19,155 nucleotides of DNA from Betaproteobacteria bacterium (lineage in GTDB: Bacteria; Pseudomonadota; Gammaproteobacteria; Burkholderiales; SG8-39): positions 1 through 19,155 of the forward strand of contig JAAOZY010000353.1 in the NCBI GenBank assembly GCA_012274205.1. The letters are read 5' to 3'. The position numbers and the translations under genes were made by a program. Shown in pieces: positions 1 to 8,609 of this stretch. Within the stretch, counting starts at the first letter, position 1. Each line of letters begins with the position of its first letter. The notes beneath the pieces are model-generated. The model worked only from the letters and a program-made list of their open reading frames with translations. It had not been told where the DNA came from and did not search any database.

Positions 1-809
1 AGTTGCATTGCCCTGGTCGGACAGCGCGTGACCACGTTGTTCACCAGTTCGTTCATGCCGTGCTTGGCGTACCATTTCTTCGCCATGGCTTCGTCGGTGC
101 GCATGTTGTCGCGCCAGGTTCCGATGATCGCCATATCCGAGCGCTGGATCGAATTGGTGCAGTCGTTCGGGCAACCCGAGAATTTGAATTTGAATTTGTA
201 CGGCAGCGCCGGCCGGTGCATTTCGTCGAGGAGATTGTTCAGCACCAGCAGGTGCGCTTTGCCTTCGTCGTAGCAGGAATGCTCGCAGCGCGCAGCGCCG
301 ATGCAGGACACCGACGAGCGCAATGCAGGTCCGGCGCCGCCCATGTCGAATCCTTCTTCATTGATCTCGTCGAAGGCCTTCTGCACGTTTTCGCTGGTCG
401 CGCCCTGGAACATGATGTCACCGGATTGACCATGCAGGGCAATCAGGCCGGAGCCGTGGCGTTCCCATATATCGCAAAACTTGCGCAGTATCGCGGTATC
501 GTAGTGCATTCCCGAGGGCGGCATCACGCGCAGCGTATGGAACTCGGCCGCCTTTGGATAGAGCGGCTTCCCGTTCTCGTCCTTGATCTCCGAGAAGCGC
601 GGGATGACCCCGCCACCATAACCGTAGACGCCGACCGTGCCGCCCTTCCAGTATCCCTGCTTGGTTCTGTAGGAATGCTCCAGGTGGTCGAGCAAATCGA
701 CTACCTCATTCTTGTCCTTCGCCAGACGCTTGAGGCCGGTGACGAAACTGGGCCATGGGCCGTTCTCGAGTTCGTCCAGCATGGGCGTGTCATGCGATTT
801 ATTCGCCAT
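1..809 (-). CDS. dsrA: Dissimilatory-type sulfite reductase alpha subunit, N-terminal part (cut by window edge)
   Basis: This is the siroheme/[4Fe-4S] subunit of DsrAB, which interconverts sulfite and the sulfide/persulfide level in the cytoplasm. It runs in sulfite-reducing direction in sulfate reducers and in reverse in sulfur oxidisers. Only the first 269 residues are in the window (family about 400-440). Visible are the N-terminal TPMLDELENGPWPSFVTG block, the GYGGGVIPRFSE block (about 63-74), and the two cysteine clusters that hold the coupled siroheme-[4Fe-4S] centre: C169-x5-C175 (CIGAARC) and C213-x3-C217 (CPNDC). The ATG at 809 follows a GGAGAAG ribosome site. The QGYWKGGTV and MHRPALPYKFKFK stretches look like the oxidative type to me, but that call needs a tree. 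The gene points out of the window, so dsrB and the rest of the cluster would lie to the left. The 285-bp gap upstream suggests its own promoter. Confidence 0.96.
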   Translation of the reverse strand, partial: MANKSHDTPMLDELENGPWPSFVTGLKRLAKDKNEVVDLLDHLEHSYRTKQGYWKGGTVGVYGYGGGVIPRFSEIKDENGKPLYPKAAEFHTLRVMPPSGMHYDTAILRKFCDIWERHGSGLIALHGQSGDIMFQGATSENVQKAFDEINEEGFDMGGAGPALRSSVSCIGAARCEHSCYDEGKAHLLVLNNLLDEMHRPALPYKFKFKFSGCPNDCTNSIQRSDMAIIGTWRDNMRTDEAMAKKWYAKHGMNELVNNVVTRCPTRAMQ

Positions 810-1094
810 CTGTTCTTCTCCGTTCAAGGTGAAAGTATCGTGTTCGGTACGAGGCCGGCTTATGTTTCCGCGGACGCCAATTGCCGAGGTGGGGATCGGT
901 TATTACCCACCCTGCAGCGGGCCGGGCTCGGACAGCTGGCGCAATGCCTACCCGAATGGAGCGCTCAGCACTCCGCTAGAGCGGCTTGGTAGGAATGCTA
1001 ATTGAGGCGGCACGCGGGTGGCGTGACAATAATCAAACCTTGATTGATTTGGGCCCTGAATTATCAGCGCCCGTCCTCGTCCGGCGATCGCGCC
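810..1094. other. Intergenic region upstream of dsrA with a short AT-rich inverted repeat
   Basis: This 285-bp gap separates the end of the hydratase operon from dsrA, both on the minus strand. It should hold the end signal of the hydratase operon and the dsrA promoter. I found no convincing sigma-70 hexamer pair. The only clear structure is AATCAA-ACC-TTGATT at 1031-1045, a 6-bp inverted repeat with a 3-base spacer. It is too weak for a firm terminator call and could equally be a protein-binding site. A second short repeat, CCGCT-AG-AGCGG, lies at 973-984. No coding potential was recognised on either strand. Confidence 0.5.
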
Positions 1095-1697
1095 CTATGC
1101 CTGCGCCGGCGCGTCGACCAGGGCGACGCCAATAAGGCTGTCGCGCGTCACCAGCTGTGCGAGCTGCTCTTCGCCGAAATCGTCGGTCCCGGCGGGCCGC
1201 AGCGGCAAAACCATATAGCGCATGTCCGCAGTGGAATCGTGCACGCGGATTTCGACCGACTCCGGAATGCGCGTGCCGAACTCCTGCAGCACCTGGCGCG
1301 GCTCGCGCACCACGCGGCTGCGGTAGTTGCGGCTTTTGTACCACTCGGGCGGCAGCCCCAGCAGCATGCGCGGGTAGCACGAGCACAGCGTGCATACGAT
1401 CACGTTGTGCACCTGCGGTGTGTCCTCTAGCACGATCAGGCGCAGTGGTCCCACGGCAAAGCCCAGTTCCTCCGCCGCCGCCGAACCATCCCGGAGCACC
1501 CGTGCCTTGTAGTCCGGATCGACCCAGGCGCGCGCCACCAGCTTCGCGCCCCGCCCCGGATCGCGGTCCTCCATCGCCTTGACCTCGCGATCCACATCGG
1601 CGCCGGTGAACACGCCCTTGAGTATCAGCAGCTCTTCCAGCGCGCTCTGCATGCGCCGATAGTAGCCGCGGCTGTCCTGCTCGTCCGGTTGGTTCAT
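1095..1697 (-). CDS. Cobalt-type nitrile hydratase alpha subunit / thiocyanate hydrolase gamma-type subunit
   Basis: This is the catalytic metal-binding subunit (200 aa). It carries the metal claw VCTLCSC, with C102, C105 and C107. In this family two of these cysteines are oxidised to sulfinate and sulfenate, and Thr rather than Ser in the second position marks the non-corrin Co(III) type. The following GLPPEWYKS and REPRQVLQEFG blocks are family landmarks. The ATG at 1697 overlaps the stop of the upstream beta C-half gene (ATGA), with GGAG shortly upstream, so I prefer it to the TTG five codons earlier. It is the last gene of the amidase-hydratase operon. Because the beta chain is split as in thiocyanate hydrolase and toyocamycin nitrile hydratase, the substrate (nitrile or thiocyanate) cannot be fixed from sequence alone. 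No separate cobalt chaperone gene is visible beside it. Confidence 0.93.
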   Translation of the reverse strand: MNQPDEQDSRGYYRRMQSALEELLILKGVFTGADVDREVKAMEDRDPGRGAKLVARAWVDPDYKARVLRDGSAAAEELGFAVGPLRLIVLEDTPQVHNVIVCTLCSCYPRMLLGLPPEWYKSRNYRSRVVREPRQVLQEFGTRIPESVEIRVHDSTADMRYMVLPLRPAGTDDFGEEQLAQLVTRDSLIGVALVDAPAQA

Positions 1698-1996
1698 GCG
1701 GGCTCCAGCCAATGCTGAAAAATTTCGATCTCGAGCGCGTCCGCCGGGTTGCCGGCATATCCCGGCCAGAGTTCGCGGCAGGGGAAACGCACGCGATACA
1801 GCGGCTGCGCCGGCAGGCCGTCGCGGTTGTACGCCAGTTCTTCCGGGTTGGCGAAACTGCCGCAGATGCGCTCGATCACGCCGCTGTGGCCGCGGCAGTA
1901 CCAGGGCGTGCGCACGTGGCCAGGCGGGTCGGCGCGGCGCACGCGCACGCGCGCGCCCGGCGCAAAGCGCGCCGGCAACGGCTCAGGCGCGCCCAT
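1694..1996 (-). CDS. Nitrile hydratase beta subunit, C-terminal half as a separate protein
   Basis: This 100-aa protein matches only the C-terminal SH3-like domain of the nitrile hydratase beta chain. It contains FAPGARVRVRR, PPGHVRTPWYCRGHSGVIE (the Arg of the Y-x-R-G segment is one of the beta arginines that contact the oxidised alpha cysteines in the family), PLYRVRF, RELW and the terminal HWLEPA. The ATG at 1996 overlaps the end of the beta N-half gene by 14 bp and has GAGG six bases upstream. Its stop overlaps the alpha start (ATGA), which suggests translational coupling and fixed stoichiometry. It is a real split rather than a sequencing frameshift: both halves have their own start and ribosome site, and the reading frames overlap in the normal operon fashion. 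In thiocyanate hydrolase this piece corresponds to the alpha subunit. Confidence 0.9.
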   Translation of the reverse strand: MGAPEPLPARFAPGARVRVRRADPPGHVRTPWYCRGHSGVIERICGSFANPEELAYNRDGLPAQPLYRVRFPCRELWPGYAGNPADALEIEIFQHWLEPA

Positions 1997-2294
1997 CTCT
2001 TGCCTCTATTTCCGCCATCTTGCGGCCGAGCTCGTCGATGCTGATCACGCCGCGCTGGATCAGCGTCTGCGTGATGGAATGCATCCAGCGCTCGTAATAG
2101 CCCATGCGATCGTAGGCGTCCGCGCCCAGGCTCTCGATATTGCGGCGCAGCTCGTCCACCTTGAGCAGCCGGCGCTCCTTGTCCGAGAGCAGCATCATCA
2201 GCGCGTCGACGCGCTTTTCCCACAATTCATATTCGTGCTCGTCCGGCTCGCACTTGCCGGCGGGCAGCCCGCCCATGTCGTGATGGCTGCGCAT
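1983..2294 (-). CDS. Nitrile hydratase beta subunit, N-terminal half as a separate protein
   Basis: This 103-aa helical protein matches the N-terminal domain of the nitrile hydratase beta chain. It opens with HHDMGGLP (compare the family start HDTGGMHG) and carries YYERWMHSITQTLIQRGVI at about 69-87, the helix that packs against the alpha subunit. I start it at the ATG at 2294 because a near-perfect GGGAGGT lies just upstream; the in-frame GTG at 2309 has no such site and would add five residues the family lacks. It follows the amidase stop by 28 bp. In thiocyanate hydrolase the equivalent is the beta subunit, and that operon has the same order (N-half, C-half, metal subunit). A helical N-half of this kind also resembles the small activator/chaperone proteins of Co-type nitrile hydratases, so an assembly role is possible. 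Confidence 0.9.
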   Translation of the reverse strand: MRSHHDMGGLPAGKCEPDEHEYELWEKRVDALMMLLSDKERRLLKVDELRRNIESLGADAYDRMGYYERWMHSITQTLIQRGVISIDELGRKMAEIEARDGRA

Positions 2295-2322
2295 ATCCAC
2301 CTCCCGCACTTATTCTAACCGT

Positions 2323-3744
2323 CTAGCTGCCGGCAGCAAGCGCCGGGCGGCGCTTCCACAGGCCGGTCGCCTGCTCGAACGCGTAGGCGAGCTGCAGCAC
2401 GCCGAAATCGTCCTGGTAGCGGCCGACGATCTGCACCCCCACCGGCAGGCCTTCCGCGGTGAAGCCGCAGGGGACCGAGATCGCCGGGTGGCCGGTGACG
2501 GTGATGTAATAGCAGGACTTCATCCAGTCGATGTAGCTATCCATTTTCACGCCGTTGATCTCGGAGACATAGGGCTGCTCGACGTCGAACGGCGGCACCT
2601 GGTTCACCGGCAGGATCAGGAATTCGTGGCGCTGCATGAATTCATGCATGCGCGTGAACAGGGCGGTGCGCTTCCGTTCCGCCGCGCCGATGTCCGGGCC
2701 GGAGAGCTTCCTGCCGGCCTTGATGTTCCATACCACCGTGTCCTTGAGCTGGTCGCGATGGCGGTCGAGCAAGTCGCCGTAGGCGAGCTCGAATTGCCAG
2801 GCGCGCAGGGTCATGAATATTTCGTTCGCGTCCGACAGATCCGGCGTGGCGTCCTCGACTTCGCAGCCCAGCGTGGCAAAGGTGGCGCGTTGCGCGGCCA
2901 GCACGTCGGCCACGCGCACGTCCAGCGGCAGCCCCCCGAGGTCGGCGCTCCAGGCAATGCGCACGCCCTTGAACTCGCGCGCGAGCGGGCGCAGGAGCGC
3001 GCTGCCCGGTTCGGCTATGGCGATCGGGCTGCGCGCATCCCAGCCCGAGATCGCGCCGAGCATCAGCGCGCAATCGGCCACCGTGCGCGCCATCGGCCCC
3101 TCGACCCCGAGCGTGCTCCAAGCGGTCTTGGCCGGCCACACCGGCACGCGCCCGGGCGAGGTGCGCAAGCCGACGACGTTGCAGAAATTCGCCGGGCAGC
3201 GCAGCGATCCGCCCATGTCGCTGCCGTCCGCCAAAGGCACCATGCCCGCCGCCAGCGCCACCGCGGAGCCGCCGGAGGATCCGCCGCAGGTCTTGCTGGT
3301 GTCGTAGGGATTGCGCGTCTTGCCGAATACGGCATTGAAGGTCTGCGAACCGGCACCGAACTCGGGTGTGTTCGTCTTGCCCACGGAAATCGCGCCCGCA
3401 GCCTGCAGCCGATCCACGATCAGCAGGTTCTGATCGGGAACGAAGTCCTTGTAGATGGGCGAACCGAACGTGGTGCGCATGCCGCGGGTCAGGAACAGGT
3501 CCTTGTGCGCAACCGGCAGGCCGTGCAGGATGCCGAGCGCCTCTCCCCGCGCCTGCTTCTCGTCCGCAGCGCGCGCCTGCGCCATGGCCTGTTCGGCGTA
3601 CAGGCTGACAATCGCGTTGAGCCCGGGGTTGAATCGCTCGATCTGCGCCAGCGATGCCTGCATCAGTTCGCGTGCGGACAGCTCCTTGCGGCGGATGCGC
3701 TGCGCCAATTCGGTTGCGGGAAGAAAACAGAGTGCATCGTTCAT
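2323..3744 (-). CDS. Amidase (amidase-signature family)
   Basis: This 473-aa hydrolase of the amidase-signature family most likely converts amides to carboxylic acids plus ammonia in the cytoplasm. The Ser-cisSer-Lys triad is intact: K81 (GLPVAHKD), S156 in the GGSSGGS signature and nucleophile S180 (DMGGSLR). The K-S and S-S distances of 75 and 24 residues match those in fatty-acid amide hydrolase. Full family length is present, with a normal C-terminus (GLPVGVQIVG). The ATG at 3744 has AAGGA eight bases upstream. Placed directly before the split hydratase genes, it would take the amide the hydratase makes, the classic nitrile-to-acid pairing. Substrate is not predictable. GatA is unlikely because no gatB or gatC is nearby. 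A TAGAAT box at 3773-3778 could give the operon its own start. Confidence 0.93.
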   Translation of the reverse strand: MNDALCFLPATELAQRIRRKELSARELMQASLAQIERFNPGLNAIVSLYAEQAMAQARAADEKQARGEALGILHGLPVAHKDLFLTRGMRTTFGSPIYKDFVPDQNLLIVDRLQAAGAISVGKTNTPEFGAGSQTFNAVFGKTRNPYDTSKTCGGSSGGSAVALAAGMVPLADGSDMGGSLRCPANFCNVVGLRTSPGRVPVWPAKTAWSTLGVEGPMARTVADCALMLGAISGWDARSPIAIAEPGSALLRPLAREFKGVRIAWSADLGGLPLDVRVADVLAAQRATFATLGCEVEDATPDLSDANEIFMTLRAWQFELAYGDLLDRHRDQLKDTVVWNIKAGRKLSGPDIGAAERKRTALFTRMHEFMQRHEFLILPVNQVPPFDVEQPYVSEINGVKMDSYIDWMKSCYYITVTGHPAISVPCGFTAEGLPVGVQIVGRYQDDFGVLQLAYAFEQATGLWKRRPALAAGS

Positions 3745-3772
3745 GCGTCAATTCCTTGATCGAACCCGCCGA

Positions 3773-3778
3773 ATTCTA
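3773..3778 (-). promoter_or_regulatory. Candidate -10 box of the amidase-hydratase operon
   Basis: TAGAAT on the minus strand lies 28 bases before the amidase ATG, in the 78-bp gap after the LysR gene. This would give a leader of about 20 bases containing the AAGGA ribosome site. No good -35 hexamer stands at 16-18 bp; that stretch is GC-rich. It would fit a promoter that needs an activator such as the adjacent LysR-type protein. Read-through from lysR is the alternative. Confidence 0.35.
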
Positions 3779-3822
3779 GCAGCCCCCCGGGCGCGCGGCC
3801 GGAGCGCGCTCATCCGCCCCGG

Positions 3823-4731
3823 CTATTTCGGCGGCACTTGCGCAAGCTGCATCAGCACGTCGCGCAGCCACTGCTGCGCCGGATCGCGCTGACTGCGCTC
3901 GTGCCAAATCTCGCCGACGGTGAATCCATCTATATCCAGGGGCGGGTCGAAAATGCGCAGCTTCGCCGCGTAGCCGCGCGCCAGCCTCTCGGGCAAGGCG
4001 CTGATCATGTCCGAGCGCGCCACGATCTCCGGCACAAGCAGAAAATGCGCCACCGCGAGTCGTACGCTGCGCGTGCGCCCCAGGGCGGCGAGGGCCTGAT
4101 CGATGCGCATGCTGAATCCGCTGCCCGGCACCGACACGCGGATGTGCTCCAGGCCGCAGAATTCATCCAGCGTCAGGCGCTCGCCTACGCCCGGGTGCTT
4201 GCGCCGGACCACCGACACGATGCGCTCGGCATACAGCGGACGCACATGCAATCCGGCCGCAGCGTTCTGCATCCCGGTGACGCACAGGTCGACTTCGCCG
4301 CTCTCCATCTGCCTCGCCACCAAGGGCAGGTCTAGCGGCATGACTTCCAGGCGCACCCCCGGCGCCTTGCGCTCCAGATAATCCACCAGCTTGGGCAGCA
4401 GCGCATATTCGACATAATCCGATGCCGACAGGATAAACGTGTGCTTTGCGCTGGCCGGATCGAATGCCGCCCGCGGTTGCACTATGGCGTCGATTTCGTC
4501 CAGCACCTGCCGCACCGGGCCGAGCAGCTCCAGCGCCCTGGGAGTGGGCAGCATGCCGCGCGCGCTGCGCAACAGCAGCGGATCACCGAACAGTTCGCGC
4601 AGCCGGGCAAGCAGCGCGCTGGCCGCGGGCTGGGACAAATGCAGACGCAACGCGGCGCGCGACACACTGCGTTCCGCCAGCAAGGCATCGAGTGCGACTA
4701 GGAGGTTGAGGTCTACGTTTCTAATATCCAT
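3823..4731 (-). CDS. LysR-type transcriptional regulator
   Basis: This is a 302-aa LysR family regulator. The N-terminal winged helix-turn-helix covers about residues 6-65 (DLNLLVALDALLAERSVSRA, then LHLSQPAASALLARLRELF). The C-terminal periplasmic-binding-protein-like effector domain runs from about 92 to the end. It lies directly upstream of the amidase-hydratase genes on the same strand with a 78-bp gap, so it probably controls them in response to the substrate or its amide. Being co-directional is less usual than the divergent layout of most LysR pairs. A good promoter (4741-4769) and a T-N11-A palindrome (4775-4787) lie upstream, which suggests autoregulation. The start at 4731 gives the standard MDIRNVDLNLL opening but leaves almost no leader after the -10 box. 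Confidence 0.93.
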   Translation of the reverse strand: MDIRNVDLNLLVALDALLAERSVSRAALRLHLSQPAASALLARLRELFGDPLLLRSARGMLPTPRALELLGPVRQVLDEIDAIVQPRAAFDPASAKHTFILSASDYVEYALLPKLVDYLERKAPGVRLEVMPLDLPLVARQMESGEVDLCVTGMQNAAAGLHVRPLYAERIVSVVRRKHPGVGERLTLDEFCGLEHIRVSVPGSGFSMRIDQALAALGRTRSVRLAVAHFLLVPEIVARSDMISALPERLARGYAAKLRIFDPPLDIDGFTVGEIWHERSQRDPAQQWLRDVLMQLAQVPPK

Positions 4732-4740
4732 GGGATGGAT

Positions 4741-4769
4741 ATGATAAATTCAAACAATCGATTCGACAA
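4741..4769 (-). promoter_or_regulatory. Sigma-70 type promoter of the LysR-type gene
   Basis: On the minus strand TTGTCG (4769-4764) and TATCAT (4746-4741) are separated by exactly 17 bp, in an AT-rich stretch unlike the GC-rich surroundings. The -10 box ends only nine bases before the ATG at 4731. The transcript would therefore start at about 4734 and have a leader of only a few bases, and no ribosome site fits. Confidence 0.55.
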
Positions 4770-4774
4770 ATAAT

Positions 4775-4787
4775 TAAACGCTGTTTA
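4775..4787. promoter_or_regulatory. Candidate LysR-type operator (T-N11-A dyad)
   Basis: TAAAC-GCT-GTTTA is a perfect 5-bp dyad with the T-N11-A form of LysR-family binding sites. It lies about 40-50 bp upstream of the expected lysR transcript start, just beyond the -35 box, where an autoregulatory recognition site is usually found. It also sits just upstream of the small plus-strand ORF at 4821. The neighbouring AATCGATT (4756-4763) is a second short palindrome. Confidence 0.4.
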
Positions 4788-4820
4788 GACTCATTCCATC
4801 GATTAAACCTGAGTAACACG

Positions 4821-4955
4821 ATGAACTTCGGGGCGGTCAAAGTCGTAATCGGGTACCTGAGCGCCAGCGCTGCCGCGCTGCTGGCTACGGTAAAGCTGGC
4901 CTGCGTTCTGGGCGGCCAGGCGGTGTTGACCTTCAGCGGAAGCTTCTTCCGCTAG
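4821..4955 (+). CDS. Possible small hydrophobic protein (44 codons)
   Basis: An ATG-to-TAG reading frame of 44 codons lies divergent to the LysR gene and beside the T-N11-A site. The predicted peptide begins MNFGAVKVVIGYLSASAAALL and is hydrophobic from about residue 8 to 38, with a single possible membrane segment and three lysines and arginines outside or at its edge. It ends two bases before a GC hairpin (4957-4970). I see no strong ribosome site (only GAG at -10) and recognise no family. It may be a chance ORF in a GC-rich gap; the placement between a regulator operator and a hairpin is the only support. Confidence 0.25.
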   Translation: MNFGAVKVVIGYLSASAAALLATVKLACVLGGQAVLTFSGSFFR

Positions 4956-4956
4956 T

Positions 4957-4970
4957 CTGCCGAACGGCAG
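4957..4970 (+). terminator. Short GC hairpin after the possible small ORF
   Basis: CTGCC-GAAC-GGCAG forms a 5-bp stem (6 bp if the loop is tightened) starting two bases after the stop of the 44-codon frame. There is no T-run after it, so it is at most a weak or mRNA-stabilising structure. Confidence 0.25.
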
Positions 4971-5008
4971 CACAAGTTTCGCGGGCCCTACTCCTCCTCT
5001 CCCCGCGG

Positions 5009-5042
5009 GGCAGGGTGACCGGCTGATACCGGTCATCCTGCC
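5009..5042. terminator. Strong 14-bp hairpin downstream of the transferase pair
   Basis: GGCAGGGTGACCGG (5009-5022) pairs with CCGGTCATCCTGCC (5029-5042) over 14 positions, with one G-U wobble and a six-base loop. It lies 43 bp after the stop of the minus-strand transferase at 5086. Read on the plus strand it is followed by AATTTCTT, a mild T-rich tail; on the minus strand no T-run follows. It probably ends transcription from one or both sides of the gap. CCCCGCGGGG at 5001-5010 directly abuts it. Confidence 0.5.
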
Positions 5043-5085
5043 AATTTCTTCCAACGGCCGGCAACGCCGCCATGCCCGTGGGACA

Positions 5086-5712
5086 TCAATCGGCGAAATC
5101 CTGCAGTTCGCGCAGGCGCGCCAGATCCTCGGGCCGGTCCACATCCCACATCGGCTCCAGTTCATGCCAGCACCAGCCCCCGCGCGCGAGGCGCGCGCGC
5201 GTGGCCTGCATCACGGCCGCGGTTCCCCAGGGAACGCCCTCGAACAGTTCCGCCACCGGCGAGCGCGTCGAACCGACGAGCACATAGCCGCCATCCTCGG
5301 CCGGGCCGAACACCGCATCCGCGCCGCGGCTCAGCGCAGCTGCGGCCTCGCGCAGATAGGCCACGCTCAGCGCCGGGCAGTCGCAGCCGATCAACACACC
5401 CGGCGTGCCCTGCGCGAGCGAAGACTCCAGCGCGCGCGCCATGCGCATGCCCAGATCGCCCTCGCCCTGCGCCCCCAGACGGAAGCCATACTCGCTGGCG
5501 CAGGCCGCAAGAAACGGGTCGTCCTGGCCGGGCGCGCACCACAGTTCGTTTGTACCCAGCCGCGCCGCGGCTGCGGTGCGCAGCGTGCGCAGGATAAGCC
5601 GGCACTGCAACGCGGCGGCGCCGGCCTCGCCCAGTGCGGGAATCAGGCGCGTCTTCACCTGACCCGGAGTGGGTGCCTTCGCGAACACGATGACGCGGCA
5701 GCTAGAGCTCAT
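5086..5712 (-). CDS. TIGR04282 family glycosyltransferase-like protein (DUF2064)
   Basis: This 208-aa protein has a GT-A-like fold and belongs to the TIGR04282 family (rSAM/selenodomain-associated transferase 1, DUF2064). It resembles nucleotidyl- or glycosyltransferases of the MobA/CofC kind, and no reaction is firmly assigned. Family landmarks are VIVFAKAPTPGQVKTRL (7-23, the nucleotide-binding loop), GDLGMRM (85-91), GCDCPAL with D111 (109-115, the metal-binding acidic motif) and FGPAEDGGYVL (135-145). It forms a pair with the TIGR04283 gene 72 bp upstream, the usual arrangement of these families. They are often found beside radical-SAM arsenosugar genes, but none is in this window. The start at 5712 lacks a clear ribosome site. 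A strong hairpin (5009-5042) follows the gene. Confidence 0.85.
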   Translation of the reverse strand: MSSSCRVIVFAKAPTPGQVKTRLIPALGEAGAAALQCRLILRTLRTAAAARLGTNELWCAPGQDDPFLAACASEYGFRLGAQGEGDLGMRMARALESSLAQGTPGVLIGCDCPALSVAYLREAAAALSRGADAVFGPAEDGGYVLVGSTRSPVAELFEGVPWGTAAVMQATRARLARGGWCWHELEPMWDVDRPEDLARLRELQDFAD

Positions 5713-5784
5713 CGCGAGGTGAAGGGAGCACGCTTCCGCGGTCTGCGCAATTCGGCCGCGCCGATCTGCATGCGCGCGGGCGCC

Positions 5785-6510
5785 TCATTCGGCATGCCTT
5801 GCGTAGGCGCGCGCCAGCCGCGCCGGCGCCACGCCGCAGGCGTACTGAAGGCGCAGCCACCACATGAGTGCGATGGTGCGCAGCACGCCCCGGCTTTCCC
5901 AGCGGCGCGCCGAGGTGAGGCAGCGCTGGCGCAGGCACAGCGGCGCCGACAGGCGGCGCAGCCGCGCGCTGATCGCGATATCCTCCATCAATTCCTGCGC
6001 AGGATAGCCTCCGAGCGATTCGAACGCCTCGCGGCGCACGAAAATGCACTGATCCCCGGTGCAGATGCGGGTGAAGCGCGAGCGCAGATTCATCATGCGC
6101 TCCACCATCCGCAGCAGCGGATGGGCGCCCGCGATGCGCACATCGAAGCGGCCCCACACGGCGCCGCTGCGGGCTAGCCCCTCGAGCACCAGGCGGTCCG
6201 CCTGCGCGGGCAGACGCGAATCGGCGTGCAGGAACACGAGCACCTCGCCCGAGGCCGCGCGCGCTCCCGCATTCATCTGCCGCGCTCGTCCGGGGAGAGA
6301 ATCCACTATATGGTCCGCCAGTCCGCGCGCCAGTTCAGGCGTCGCATCGCCCGAGCCGCCGTCCGCCACGATGACTTCGTGGCCGCGCCTGCGCAGTTCA
6401 CCCAGGGACGCCAGCGTGGCGGCGATGCATCCGGCCTCGTTCAGCGTCGGGACGACGATCGACACCCGGCCCGCTGCGGGCGTGATGCCGGGGTGGCGTG
6501 TGGAGGTCAA
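5785..6510 (-). CDS. TIGR04283 family glycosyltransferase (GT2)
   Basis: This is a GT2-type glycosyltransferase of about 241 aa, TIGR04283 family (arsenosugar biosynthesis-type / rSAM-selenodomain-associated transferase 2). It shows the nucleotide-sugar fold in order: VSIVVPTLNEAG near the start, VIVADGGSGDAT (D50), RQMNAGARAASG, FLHADSRLP (the DxD-like metal site is HAD here), then GDQCIFVRREAFESLGGYP and ELMEDIAIS, with a likely acceptor/catalytic acidic ED. The start is uncertain. The TTG at 6510 lies just after the upstream kinase stop, the ATG at 6582 would overlap that gene by 49 bp and add a tail that is only its shadow, and the GTG at 6465 begins at the first family strand. None has a good ribosome site. 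It may be co-transcribed with the signalling operon upstream and with the TIGR04282 gene downstream. Confidence 0.85.
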   Translation of the reverse strand: MTSTRHPGITPAAGRVSIVVPTLNEAGCIAATLASLGELRRRGHEVIVADGGSGDATPELARGLADHIVDSLPGRARQMNAGARAASGEVLVFLHADSRLPAQADRLVLEGLARSGAVWGRFDVRIAGAHPLLRMVERMMNLRSRFTRICTGDQCIFVRREAFESLGGYPAQELMEDIAISARLRRLSAPLCLRQRCLTSARRWESRGVLRTIALMWWLRLQYACGVAPARLARAYARHAE

Positions 6511-6533
6511 ATCAGATGCGCACCATCGGTGCG

Positions 6534-8605
<2,072 letters not shown>

Positions 8606-8609
<4 letters not shown>

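Noticed and set aside
180..200. Three tandem copies of a six-base unit (GAATTT on the plus strand)
   Set aside because: They encode the KFKFKF stretch of dsrA just before the CPNDC cluster, a position where the family itself repeats Lys and Phe, so no independent repeat element is needed.
3..992. 329-codon open frame on the plus strand at the left end
   Set aside because: It is antisense to dsrA, whose frame carries both siroheme/Fe-S cysteine clusters and a good ribosome site.
1694..2294. A frameshifted single nitrile hydratase beta gene
   Set aside because: Both halves have their own start codon and ribosome-binding site, and the split falls where thiocyanate hydrolase and other three-subunit enzymes have it, so it is a genuine split rather than a pseudogene.
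5001..5010. CCCCGCGGGG as a separate regulatory palindrome
   Set aside because: It is short, lies in a GC-rich stretch where such palindromes are expected, and abuts the larger hairpin, so it adds no independent evidence.
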